Shown: positions 45,701-56,859 of the stretch, piece after piece
How the letters are laid out: each line of letters opens with the position of its first letter
Numbering within the stretch: position 1 is the first letter of the stretch
NCBI GenBank assembly: GCA_963921825.1
Contig: OY997591.1
Span: forward strand, 48,567,825-48,631,824
DNA length: 64,000 nt
Source: Erodium maritimum
Taxonomy: Eukaryota > Streptophyta > Magnoliopsida > Geraniales > Geraniaceae
Direction: 5' to 3'
Position numbers and translations under genes: made by a program
The notes under the pieces: model-generated
Told to the model about the DNA's origin: nothing
Databases searched by the model: none
What the model saw: the letters and a program-made list of their open reading frames with translations, nothing else

Positions 45701-47388
45701 TGTTGGGTCTCGAGGTAGGGTTGGAGATGAACCAACTCGCAGCGGAAAATCAATAAAAACTAAGAGACGATTAAAACCATGAAACAACTAACAAAGAATG
45801 GATTCACAAGAGAAAAATTCAGCACTATCTATTACCAAAACAAGAACACCGGTTAACGAATGATTGGCTTGAGTCTCCAAGACGCCTACGTATCCACATG
45901 GGAATCAAAGCCACGTAGTTCTTCTCTTTGAGGACTCAAGAACACAAAAATGGAGGTGGAAACTAGCCAAACCCGAAATGGCCATGGAAGAGGGAGAGAA
46001 AATGTGTTTCCTATTCTTGTCTTGTGTTTGTTATGTTGAAAAAAGAAGACTTAAACATAACAAAACCCATACTTGTCCAACTAAAGGCATGGGACAAGTA
46101 TGGTGTCAAGTAAGGTGTAAATAGGACAAAGTATGGCAAGACAAGATTGGGTTAGGTGGTGAATCACCAACACCTTAATCCTTGTCTTGCTTACTTAGTA
46201 CTAATTAATCAAGACTTGATTAATTAGTTCCATGGGCCTTGGTTGCATGGGCCTTTCATGGGCCTCATGGAACATGGCCCGTGGCCATTTCCAACGAGGT
46301 CCCGTGATTCGCTCATCGCCTCCAAGCCTTCCATACCGGAAATTTCCAACATTATCCGACGCGATCAATCCCAAGACTCCAAGCCTTGTCTCGATCCGTA
46401 AAGTCCTATTCACTTACGGGCACATGACCCAAAACCCAGTTTTGGTCATGTCCCGAGACAACTCCCTTTTGGCCATTCTCCATAAATGTGTCAATGAGTT
46501 TCATCCTCCGGTGTGACCCTTAGGTTTATGCATGTCAATAGATCAACGTAAAATCCCATTTTACTTGATCCTATTTAAGTGGCAACTAACGAGACTTTAG
46601 TATTGCCCGACACTACATAACGAATCGACCCTGTCGATTCTAACCTTTCCGTCGTCCCTGTCATTATCCTTTTATCTCCGATATCCTGATTGAGATAAGG
46701 CATAGAGCCATCATCCTTATTATTCTCAATCACGGTTCCTTGATATGTGAGATGACTGAATATATGATACCCAGTATCATGTTCATGGCCATGCTATTAT
46801 TTCAGTCACTCTCGATCAAGCGGCCGAGAACCGATATCTTTCCCATACCTCAGTATGAGGGATAAATCCCTTAGCCGCCTTTCGTGTCACTCATGTAGCC
46901 CATCCCCAAGCCAATCCTGGCCGTTATGGAAGCCCTGTTACGGACAACGTTAGGCTCAGGTCAAACTCAGTTGTTGACTACATAGCGATCACAAAGACTC
47001 CTTGGTCTAAGGATACATGACAAGCTACAACACTGAATATGTTCATGACTTAATCTATGGCACATATTCAGGGCGGGTCGTCCAATATCATGTGCCACAT
47101 GATATCTATGATCAGACTCCGGAATCCCATTCCAATGACTAACAGAACGTAAGCCATAAAGAGCCATCTTTCATACTAGTCGGTTCTAGTGAAGCTTTGT
47201 TGACTAGGGACCCATCGAGTGTGATCTATCTCGATCTATGGTTCTATTCGCATGGTGGGCATAGATCAGAGCACACGTCGATATATTACTCCAACACATA
47301 AGTAATATAAAGCCGCTTTAATTTTATTGCTAACGATGATATATACATTTGGACATTTAGGATTGAACTACGGGCACTAAGACTAACA
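45701..47388 (-). repeat. LTR of the copia N family, minus orientation (1688 bp)
   Basis: On the plus strand it starts tgttgggtctcgagg and ends gactaaca, the complement of the copia N LTR ends. Small indels and substitutions against 34273-35961 are visible, e.g. one codon-sized change near 46263. Confidence 0.9.
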
Positions 47389-47400
47389 ATCTCCCACTTG

Positions 47401-48538
47401 CCCTAGTTCCAATCTAAACTCCAATATGTCCCCATCGACTTTACATGTCTAACATGTTCAGGCAGCGACACTGCCTCAGTCAAAGGGTTGGCTATGTTAT
47501 CATCTGTTGCAATATAGGTTATTTTCACTTCACCTCAGTTCAGTATTTATCTGATGAGGTGGATACGCCGCAGTACATGTTTGGATTTGTTATACGATCT
47601 AGGCTTTTAGCTTGCGTAATGGCCCTTGTGTTGTCGCAAGATGGATTCACGGGGCTGGATGGGTTTTTAATTACACCCAGCCCTGCCATGAATTTCCAAA
47701 TCCACATAGCCTCCTTAGCTGCCTCTGCAGCATCCATGTACTTGGCCTCTGTCGTAGATTCGGCAATGGTATCTTGCTTTACGCTCTCCCAGCTAAAGCT
47801 CTGTCATTCATCGTAAACACATATCCTGACCTACTTTTAAAGTCATCTGGATTTGTCTTGGAAAACTAGCGTCTACTCATCCTTCGACGACTAGTTCAGC
47901 ATCATCTTTCCCCCGGGTTAGAATGATGTCTACTGGTACAACATAAGGCTTACGAGACGTCCGGTCTCATACATGTCATGGCATAGATGATCGATCCTGC
48001 CTCTAGGCTCATAGGATTCTCATCATCCTTTTCAGCTCATCAGCTGTCTTAGGACACCGAGTCTTGCTGAGATAAATGCCATGACTAGTGGGTAAGAGTA
48101 CTTTCTTTGAATCGAGCATTAAGAACCTACTCAATGCCTTGTTCACATAGGTTCCCTGACTTAAATCCAAGACCCTCTTGGTGCGATCTCTACATATCTT
48201 AATCCCTAAGATATAAGAAGCATCGCCTAAGTAATTTATTGAAAAACACTTCCTCAACCAAGCTTAAGTCTCGTCCAAGGTTGGGATGTCGTTTTCAATG
48301 AGAACCAGAAAGGTAATCTTGCTCCCACTAGCCTTCTTATAAACGCAAGATTCATCCTCGTTCTTGATTAAGCCAAATCCAATTACAGCTTCATCAAAAC
48401 GAAGGATCCAAGTCCGAGAAGTTCGTTTCAATCCATAAATGGATTTCAACAACTTATAAATCTTTCCCTTATTCTTCGGATCATCAAAACCTTTGGGCCG
48501 AGACATACAAACGTACTCAGTCAAATCTCCGAAGTCCT
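47401..48538 (-). pseudogene. copia RT and RNase H fragment sharing the YVDD deletion
   Basis: Minus-strand reading gives CMSRPKGFDDPKNKGKIYKL and SIYGLKRTSRTWILRFDEAV, then KASGSKITFLVLIENDIPTL, where the YVDD catalytic box is absent exactly as in copia N (near 48296-48304). The RNase H remnant AAKEAMWIWKFMAGLGVIKN follows. Stops and shifts separate the blocks. Confidence 0.85.
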
Positions 48539-48847
48539 TTGGACGAACCTCCTCGACTGACCCAGGAGCCCGACCTATCGAGAGCCACATCCGCCCACCA
48601 TCACCCTCGCAATAGAACCACCCGCCTCCACCTGCGTAGAGAACACGAGCCCCACCTTCGGCGCCACCGTAATCTCAAAAGGGCCCAACATCGGGGAAGA
48701 GGGAGGGGACTCGCCATGCGAGTCGGGGAAAAGCCACCGGACCTACCAAAGTTGTTGCCGCCACATGGCTGTTGTCACTGTTCATTACTACAAATTCGAG
48801 AGTGAAGAACAAGCACTTGGGTTGGTAAATTAATTAAGTAAACTAAC
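48539..48847. repeat. Duplicated MATH-upstream segment, right part
   Basis: Aligns with 54345-54620 (shared: tcgagagccac, gttggtaaattaatta). Ends at the left LTR of copia 2. On the minus strand it starts at an ATG (about 48786) with a short Ser/Gly/Pro-rich frame that also appears, degraded, upstream of MATH copy 3. Whether that was ever a gene is unknown. Confidence 0.55.
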
Positions 48848-49050
48848 TGAAGGAGTTTGAATCATAGATTGTATTGAGCGTTGTTGTGTGTCAATTACAA
48901 AGAGATTATATACGGAACATTCTAATGTGTATACAATTAGGAGACTAAGAGATATATCCTAATCAAACTACAATAGGAGTAACCTAATCAAGATACAACA
49001 GTGATCTATGTATGTAGACAGTGAAAGTACAATCTAACACGCCCCCGTAG

Positions 49051-51458
49051 TTGAAGCTTGATGTGGAAGGATGGTGAGGCTAGAACGAAACGCCTCGAAT
49101 AGAGCATACAGAAAGCCTTTGGTGAAGATATCTGCAAACCGGTATGCAGAAGGGACATGAAGCACATGATCCTGACCTGCATCATCTTTCTCGTGTACAA
49201 AATGTATATCTAGCTCGATATGTTTGGAACGTTGAAGCTGAAATGGATTACCGAACATATATACGGAGCTAATGTTATCACAAAAAACAATGGTAGTAGT
49301 AGAAAGAAGACAATGAAGTTCGATCAAGAGATTACGAATCCAACATGACTCAACAACAGCATTAGCATCACCGCAATACTCAGCCTCGTCACTAGAACGA
49401 GAGAAAACGTACTGACGTTTGGATGACCATGTGATGAGATTAGGGCCAAGGAAAACACAATACCCAAATGTGGATCGACGAGTATTTGGACAACCAGCCC
49501 GATCAACATCAGAGTAAGCGGTAAGAGAAAGACTAGAGGAAGGATGGAGATGGAGGCCATAAGAAATGGTGCCTTGTTCATAGCGAACAATGCGCTTCAG
49601 AGCATGGAAATGAGGCTCACGAGGATAATGCATAACGAGGACCAGAGGATGAGAGCTTGGACTTGGTATCGATCGGAGTAAGGCACAGGTTGGAAGAAGA
49701 CATGTTAGCTCGAGCAATAATTTATCGAGCAAATTTTTCTTGAGAGAGGAGAAGACCAGAGGAGGTGCGTGTGACAGAAATACCGAGAAAGTAGTGAAGA
49801 GGACTAATGTTGGTCATGGAAAAATCAGAACGAAGACAAGAGGTAATAGAAGAGAGAAGATCGAGAGAGGATGCATTGGGTAGAATACCATCAACATACA
49901 AAAGAAGATAAGCCGTGTGAGAGTCCCGAAAATAGATGAAAAGAGAGGTGTCTGTCAGGCTATTGACGAGTCCTATGCAAAGGAGGTAGGAGGAAAACGT
50001 CGATACCACGCTCGAGGGGTTTTTTTAAGACCATAAAGAGCTTTCTTGAGACGACAAACATGGTTAGGAAGAGAGGGATCTGAAAATTTTGGGGTTGTAT
50101 CATGTAGAAGGCCTCATTAAGATCACTATGAAGAAAATCGTTTTTGACATCCAGTTGATGAATCGGTCATGAGTGAGACAAAGAGAGACTGAGACTAAGG
50201 ATGGTCCGAATGGTTGCTGGTTTAACCCCCGGACTAAAAGTGTCATCGTAGTCAATGCCAACTTGTTGTGTATATCCTGGAGCGACTAAACAAGCTTTGT
50301 AGCGCTCAAGCGATCCATCAGAGAAAAACTTATGATGAAATATCCATTTGAAACCGAAAAGATTAACATTTTAAGGACAAGGAACTATGTCCCAAGCATT
50401 GTTAGAGTGAAGAGCAGATAGCTCAGCCTTCATCGCGTGGGAATAGGGGAGATAGAGGACGTGGATACATGAAGATTAAGAATACGTTGGGGACGAAAAG
50501 TGTCTGCTTAACTCCTAGTAGTCATAGGGTGAGACCGCCGGAGTGGAGCGGGCAAATAAAGGGGAATAGGAGTCGGGGTGAGGGAAGAGGTGGTCGGAGA
50601 GTTCGCATATCAACATGAAGGAGAGGGGGGAGGCGAGGAGAGCGATAGGGAGATCGTTGGTGGGATTGGTGACGAGATTGGTGAAGATGTCGACAAAGGC
50701 TCAATTGAAACCGAAAAATAAGGGGAGTGAATGAGAGGCGAAGGGCCGTTAGGTGGCCTGGTGAGGAAATCAAATGAGGCAGGGGGGTCAGATGAGTGGT
50801 AGGAGGAATATGGAAAGATCATTTCGTCAAATGTTACATGGCGAGAAATATTGACGCAACCAGTGGACATATTAAGACAACGAAAACTCCAATACTTATA
50901 GGGGTAACCAAGAAAAACACAGGCAACAGAACGAGGTGCTAGTTTGTGAGGAGATGTAGAACATAGGTTAGGATAACATAAGCAACCAAAAACTCTAAGA
51001 TGATCGTAAGTGGGAGAACTATTGTAGACAACTTCAAAAGGTGTACGGAAGAAAAGAGTTTTTGTAGGTAAGAGATTGAGAGTATGAACTGTCATATGTA
51101 GACTTTCGACCTAGAAGGAGGGAGGGAGATGAGATTGGAAGAGAAGAGAACGAATTATGTCATTGACAGTTCAGATCATGCACTATCTTTCCGTTTTGCT
51201 GCGAAGTATGAGGACAAGAGAAACGAAAATTGATGCCATGAGTAAGAAAGAACTGATGAAAGGGGGTGTTATAAAAATCTCGACCATTGTCACACTAAAA
51301 GGCTTTAATAGGGAGAGAAAATTGAGTGCGAACATAGGCATGAAAATGAACAAACAAGTTAAAAACTTCAGATTTTGCACGTAATGGAAAAACCCACAGA
51401 AAATGAGAAAAATCATCCAATAATAATAAGTAATATTTAAAACCACTAGAACTAACAA
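49051..51458 (-). pseudogene. copia 2 pol (integrase, RT, RNase H), broken
   Basis: On the minus strand from 51458: integrase core remains, then the integrase C-terminal side (LLPTKTLFFRTPFEVVYN, LRVFGCLCYPN, SVACVFLGYPYKYW). An RT piece follows (YLLLYVDGILPNASS, where YVDG stands for YVDD; MTNISPLHYFLGISV). RNase H ends it (LTAYSDVDRAGCPNTRRST, SSDEAEYCGDANAVVE, HVPSAYRFADIFTKGF). Several stops and frameshifts. The second catalytic Asp of the RT box is Gly, so the enzyme would be dead even if the frame were repaired. Confidence 0.82.
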
Positions 51459-51736
51459 TAAGTGAAGTCTAAAGAACAGAGTGAATTATCTCAAACAATT
51501 ATTAGAGAACCAACTCAATCAACTAAGAGCTCATGTTGATAGATGCAAACCAAATTATAGTTATATTATAACACACACCCTCACAGAAAAAACCCGTTTA
51601 CGGGTTTGAAGGTGAATCATTTAGAAGTGAGATAAGGACAGTTCATTTTAGGCTAATTTAGAAGAAATTAATACTATTATTTTTGTAGAAAGTGGGGTTT
51701 GAACCTGAGTTCATAAGAAATTAGGCTTTGATACCA

Positions 51737-51930
51737 TAAAAGACTTTGAATCAGAGATTGTATTGAGCGCTGTTGTGGGTCAATTACAAAAAGATTATAT
51801 ACATAACATTCTAATGTCTACAATTAGGAGACTAATAAGAGATATATCCTAATCACAACTCAAGAGGAGTAACCTAATCAAGATACAATAGTGAACTATG
51901 CATATATGTAGACAGTAAAAGCACAATCTA
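51737..51930 (-). repeat. 5' LTR of copia 2
   Basis: 194 bp, pairing with 48848-49039. The LTR edge lies at cacaatcta, directly against taaaaac of the MATH TATA box. The terminal TG on the other side has become TA. Confidence 0.8.
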
Positions 51931-51937
51931 TAAAAAC
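51928..51937 (+). promoter_or_regulatory. TATA box of MATH copy 2
   Basis: ctataaaaac, 55-64 bp before the ATG. The same box and downstream 5' UTR stand before copy 3 (54768-54777). Here everything upstream of the box is the copia 2 LTR in antisense. Confidence 0.7.
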
Positions 51938-51991
51938 AAAGCGTTCAATAATTTTGTAAAGCACATCTGAAAACAATAAGACCTGGTTCTG

Positions 51992-53504
51992 ATGGCAGAG
52001 GGTCAAAGAGTCGCAAACGTGAAAGAGGAGCTTTGTCCTACTCAAATGGGTACGTCATTAACCTTAACATCTCTCTTTAGATGTCAGATGCCCAGATTGG
52101 TTTTAGGGTTTTGATTGTAAATAATTCGACAGACAAATGGAGAAAGTAATTGAAATTATCATGTCCATCTCTTATTTGGCTACAATCTTGATGTTGACAA
52201 AAATGAGTATAGGAAGTTTGGAATGTTCAAATGCTTGATTCAATGTTTATGTGTATTGGCCCAAAATACCCATTTGTTATTTTATTTTGTGAATGTTTGT
52301 TGATGATTTGCAGGAATTACAAGAATGTTTAGAGATTTCAGACCGTCTCACTGCTTGCTTAAGATAGATTCCTACTCCTTATTTGATGAGGAAAAATATG
52401 AATGTGATGTTTTTGAAGCTGGAGGTTACAAATGGTCAGACTCGATTCAATCTCATTAAACTACAAATTGACTGTTTCATGATGAATTTTTCAATATATC
52501 TCTGTTGGGTTTGTAGGAGGTTAGTCTTGTACCCAGATGGAGACACAAAGAGAAACGGAAAAGGTTTTATCTCCTTGTACATATCAATAGTAGAGACTGA
52601 TAATTTGCCTCGAGGTTGGGAGGTTAACGCCAACTTCAAGCTGTTCGTGTTGGACCAAACTCGAGAAAAGTACTTGACCATTCAAGGTACGTATTTGAGC
52701 CTTTTATTTTTTGAAATGGCCCTTTCTCTCTGTAGTATGAGCTATATCTGTTTTGCATATGGTAGATGGTGAAGGCACTATAAGCCGATTTTCTGATGTG
52801 AAGATGGAGCGTGGTTTTCCCCAGCTCCTTTCACTTGACGTGTTCAAGAATGCTTCCAACGGGTATCTCATTGATGACTCTTGCGTGTTGGGGGCCGAGG
52901 TCTTTGTTCTCAAGCGTGCTTGCAAATTACAGTCCCTCTCCTCTGCAAACCAACTTGTGGACAATACTTTTACTTGGAAGATTGATAGATTCTCGACATT
53001 GTATGAGGAGTTGTATTACTCTAAAGCATTCATTCTTTCGGGAATACGCTGGTATGAAACCTTAATCAGCCTATTTTTATCTCTTATGTGCAAATTTAAT
53101 TATTATTTGCTTCTCTTCCTATTTATATATATAGGAAATTAAAGGTTTATCCAAAGCAAGAGGGCGGCGAGCTATCTCTTTTTCTAAAAAGAGTTGATGT
53201 TGCTCAAGAGAAGCAGGAGGTGTATGCTACTTATACGCTACGCATACAAGATCAAGTTTCCGGAGAACACCACGAAAGGACAACGAGTAAGCTACTTTCA
53301 TATAACTTTATATTCTTTTTTTGTATAATGATCTCAAATTTGGAGGTTTTGGCAGTTCATTTGTTTACTACTAAAGATGACGATTGGGGATTCAAACAGT
53401 CCATCAAGCCCAAGGAACTCCATGACTCGTCCAAGGGCTTTATATGGAAGGATTCAGTAATTGTTGGTGTAGTGTTCACTGAAATTAAGATCAACTGGGT
53501 TTAG
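51992..53504 (+). CDS. MATH (TRAF-like) domain protein, intact six-exon gene (copy 2)
   Basis: Exons: 51992-52049, 52314-52434, 52517-52686, 52766-53051, 53135-53286, 53356-53504. All five introns have GT...AG ends, and the sum is 936 nt, 311 residues plus TAG. Two MATH domains: residues about 30-165 (CLLKIDSYSLF, YKWRLVLYPDGD, GWEVNANFKLFVLDQ, GAEVFVL) and about 185-307 (NTFTWKIDRFSTL, KLKVYPKQEGGELSLFL, ELHDSSKGFIWKDSVIVGV). There is no BTB domain, coiled coil, signal peptide or membrane segment. Plant MATH-only proteins are protein-interaction adaptors, related to the MATH parts of UBP12/13, BPM and RTM3; the partner here is unknown. The start is fixed by the match to copy 3, which has a four-residue-longer N-terminus. 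It is the only complete host gene in the window, though expression is uncertain because a copia LTR replaced its upstream promoter. Confidence 0.88.
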
Positions 53505-53619
53505 ACTTTACTCTCCTTATGTAAAATGGGTCAAGTTGAATCTATTTAGCCCTTCTTATTGTTTACTGTCCAAATTTTGCTAATTTTAATTCCTACTCTA
53601 TTTTCACAGTTTAGTTTTT

Positions 53620-53835
53620 GGGTTAAATATTGAAACTTACCCTTATATATTGGTCACGAACATTATGCTACGCTCCTTTTCAAAATCACATTTGCGGTAC
53701 CTTATCTATTGGTCACGCGATTCCGTTAGGAAAAATGGACGGTAAAATACCGTTTTTCCATTTCGTTAGTCATATGACCTCAAGTATCCTATAATGGATG
53801 GTAAAATGACGTTTTTTCCCTTAAGTATTTTGCCT
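53620..53835. mobile_element. Half copy of the palindromic MITE
   Basis: Begins gggttaaatattgaaactta like 42988 and follows the left arm (tattggtcac, ggacggtaaaa, gtcatatgacctcaagt) until about 53835, where gypsy LTR sequence takes over. It lies about 115 bp behind the stop codon of MATH copy 2. Confidence 0.78.
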
Positions 53836-54058
53836 CTATATATTGTGGTATGGAAGATTGTGGTCTTTTGTATTGAACCTCATGTACCTCGTACTCCATA
53901 TTGAGCTTTGACTCTTTATTTACGGTTTAGGACAGATGAATTGAGTATTTCATTTTGAACTTGAGGAATTAATCGGTTTTACTATTATTTGTTATTATTT
54001 AAATTATCAACTTAAGTCACGTCTCGAGTCCAGCCAAAACCGGATTTAGGGCGTGACA
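53836..54058 (+). repeat. Remnant of a gypsy LTR 3' end
   Basis: The last bases, cgtctcgagtccagccaaaa then ccggatttagggcgtgaca, are those of the gypsy LTRs at 25302, 42710 and 59654. Only about 220 bp remain; the rest is lost at the junction with the half MITE. Confidence 0.7.
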
Positions 54059-54832
54059 CCCCGCCCCCCGGAGAGGGTGCCACTGGCCCTGTTGCCCCTA
54101 GAATGAGCTCGTTGTGGGTTCTAAGGAGAGACCTTGGTTAGTTGTCTTCTCACCGGCCTCTCTGTCGGCTTCCTCTTCGACCGATCCTTACCGTCGTCCA
54201 TGCAGGCCTGAGCCCAGTCCCCTAACGCCCTGCACCTCCAACCCCGGACGATTCGAAATCACCATCGTCGGTTCTGGCGACCGAGGCACGTGGATATGGG
54301 AATCCACCATTCGAGATTGTTGTGGACGAGGACCCCTCGTCGGTGTCCTGGTCGAACCCCCTTGGCTGACCAAGATGCTAGCACTGTCGAGAGCCACGTC
54401 CGCCTGCCATCACCGCCGCAGGAGAATCACCCTAGATCCCGAAGGGGCTTGACACCGGGTAAGAGGGAGGGGACTCACCATACAAGCTGGAGGAGAAGCC
54501 ATCGGACCCGCTACTATTATTAGATGTCGCCGCTGTCATGATATTATAGTCACCGTTCATCACTACAAACTTGAGAGAGAAGAGCGAGCACTAGGGTTGG
54601 TAAATTAATTAACTTAACTAATGATTATGTCATCGTCTTCCACTGAATGAACATTTTTATGAACCTTTTTTTAAGAGACTATTATGCCCTCAAACGCAGT
54701 TAAAGTGTATCTTTTGAAAAATGTGAAATTTTCCAATGTTAGAATACAGAGAGCCGGTAACTGTACTCTATAAAAACAAAGCGTTCGATAATTTTGTAAA
54801 TCAGAACTGAAAAACATTAAGATCTGGTTCTG
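54059..54832. promoter_or_regulatory. Upstream region of MATH copy 3
   Basis: Contains the segment (54155-54620) duplicated at 45531-45700 plus 48539-48847. A promoter-proximal part of about 150 bp, lost from copy 2, follows, then the TATA box ctataaaaac at 54768-54777, 56-65 bp before the ATG. On the minus strand a short degraded frame starts at an ATG near 54560. This is the best surviving version of the ancestral MATH promoter in the window. Confidence 0.55.
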
Positions 54833-54934
54833 ATGGCAGAGGGAGAGAAGGGCAGTCAAAGAGTCGCAAACGTGAAAGAGGAGCTTTGTCCTACTCAAAT
54901 GGGTACGACATTAACCTTAACCACTTTCACCTTA

Positions 54935-56442
54935 GAGCACCGACATCAAGGGGGCAGAACTCTGAACCTTGAGGCAGAACCCTCTGCTGACTGGGCCGGT
55001 TCAGGGTTCTGCCCCCTAAAAAAAGTGTGATGCACGTCAGAAGAGCTTGTATGGGGGGCTTGATTTTCAGAAATGCTGACTGTGTAATTAATTAAACTTT
55101 TAACTGAATTGTTAACGTTATTTTTAAATCGACAATTACTAAATAAAATAGAAATAAAATTCATTCAAATAACATGCAAAAAAAATACATAACTTAAAAA
55201 AAAGACATAAGTTAAAAAAAATACATAAATAATAAAAACCAGGAATTATCAGTCGTCCGACTCGTCGGAGTAGTAAGTCCCGCCCGAACGATTCCATAAG
55301 TGCTCCATTACGTCTTCTTGAAGTTGCCGATGAGTCGCATCGTTGATGACAGTAACTCGCGCTTGGAGTTCCTGGTGGTACGACAAGGGCATGGATCGGT
55401 TCCATGGTTGAGGTGGTGCGAAACCCTGAGGTAATTCCGGATGGGGCTCAAAAAATAAATCGTTATCCCCTGCTTCATAGCGATCACGTTCATCCTCCCC
55501 GATCATGTTATGTAGAATGATACAACAATGCATCATATCAAACAAAGTCGCTTTATCCCAGATCCGAGCGGGCCTTGACATTATGTGCCACCGTGCTTGG
55601 AGGTCTCCAAAGGCCCGTTCAATATCTTTCCGGGCACTTTCTTGGCATTTGGCAAACAACTTTTGTTTGCGGGTATAGGGATGGCGAATCGACTTGACGA
55701 ACCGACCCCATTGAGGGTAAATTCCGTCAACTAAATAATACCGCTTGTTGTAGCGATGCCCGTTGATCTCAAAATCCACGGTCATGTCCCGACCACAGAA
55801 AGCTTCGTCGAATAGGTGGCCGGCGTTGAGGACGTTAATATCGTTGTTCGAGCCATCCATACCGAAAAACGCATGCCAAATCCACGTATCCCGGGACGCA
55901 ACCGCTTCCAGTATAATTGTTGGATTCCCGTGATCGCCACGTTCATGCGATCCTTGCAATGCGACTGGGCAATTCTTCCACTCCTAATGCATGCAGTCAA
56001 GACTGCCAATCATACCGGGGAAGCATCGGCTATTTCCCGACTCAAGTAATCGCGTCATGTCTGCCACATTCGGCTTCCGCATTTTTTTTTCGAGAATTGG
56101 AAATGAAAGGTAGAGAATCGGAGATGAAATGTAGAGAGAAAATGTAGAAATGGTGTTGTGAATTTGATGAAATGGGTGAGGGGTATTTATAGTTGGGGAA
56201 AAATAATTTGTTTTGATATTTTGTATTAAAAAAATGTAGCCGTTTCAGACCGTTGCTACCAGCAACGGTCATTTTTTTTGGTTGGACACGTGTCACTCCC
56301 TCACTGGGCAACAGAGAGGCAAAGAGGCAGCGAGGATGGAATAGTCCTCGCACCCCACACCGGACCGGACCCCGAACCCCGAACCTTCCCCTTCTGCTCC
56401 TGCCCGGTCTCACGCGCACGCCCCGCACCGATGTGGGTGCTC
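54935..56442 (-). mobile_element. PIF/Harbinger DNA transposon, 1.5 kb, in intron 1 of MATH copy 3
   Basis: Terminal inverted repeats gagcaccgacatc (left) and gagcacccacatc (right, complement), with TSD tta on both sides (54932-54934 and 56443-56445), the hallmark of PIF/Harbinger. Removing it restores the intron found in copy 2. It carries a shortened transposase gene on the minus strand. The second ORF (Myb-like) of autonomous Harbingers is absent. Confidence 0.9.
55249..56082 (-). pseudogene. Harbinger DDE transposase (DDE_Tnp_4 / HARBI1 type), N-terminally deleted
   Basis: The reading frame from ATG 56082 starts MRKPNVADMTRLLESGNSR. The first catalytic Asp lies in GMIGSLDCMH and is followed at once by an in-frame TAG (55986-55984) where Trp is usual. 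The second Asp is in YYLVDGIYPQWGRFV, and the Glu is in ARKDIERAFGDLQARW. The C-terminal part (DMMHCCIILHNMI) is complete and ends at 55249. The N-terminal 100 or more residues are deleted. The downstream frame of 236 codons is otherwise open, so decay is recent. Confidence 0.85.
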
Positions 56443-56859
56443 TTAACAGCTCTTTTTAGATGTGAGATGCCCAGATTGGTTTTAGGGTTTTGTTCATATA
56501 TATTGTAAATAATTAGACAGACAAATGGAGAAAGTAATTGAAGTTAACTTGTTAATCTCTTATTTCGTCGATCTACGTTGTTGATGTTGACAAAAATGAG
56601 TATAGGAAGTTTGGAATATTCAAATGCTTGATTCAATGTTGATTTCATGTTGTGAATGTTGGTCGATGATTTGCAGGAATTACAAGAACGCTTAGAGATT
56701 TCAGACTGTCTCACTGTTTGCTTAAGATAGATTCCTACTCCTTATTTGACAAAGAAAAATATGAATATGATGTTTTTGAAGCTGGAGGTTACAAATGGTC
56801 AGACTCGATTCCGTCTCTTGAAACTACAATTTTACCGTTTCATAAAGCACCGCACAAGT

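Larger units (their letters stand above)
45701..48538 (-). mobile_element. Truncated second copy of the copia N family, inverted
   Basis: Read on the minus strand: RT and RNase H fragments (48538-47401), purine tract (47400-47389) and 3' LTR (47388-45701, 1688 bp). The 5' LTR, gag, protease and integrase are missing. It sits inside the duplicated MATH-upstream segment. LTR and pol are clearly the same family as 27497-35961 but more diverged from it than that element's two LTRs are from each other. Confidence 0.88.
48848..51930 (-). mobile_element. Minus-strand Ty1/copia element (copia 2) abutting the MATH copy 2 TATA box
   Basis: Short LTRs at 48848-49039 (3' LTR in element sense) and 51737-51930 (5' LTR), a PBS complement gctttgatacca at 51725-51736 and a purine tract complement acgcccccgtag at 49039-49050. 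The 2.7-kb interior has integrase, RT and RNase H but no recognisable gag or protease. No TSD is visible. Against the copy-3 promoter about 150 bp of host DNA are missing at the right junction, which lies at the MATH TATA box. Confidence 0.85.

Noticed and set aside
54114..54523. Plus-strand frames upstream of MATH copy 3 as a separate gene
   Set aside because: They are not kept open in the duplicated segment at 45531-48847 and show no domain.
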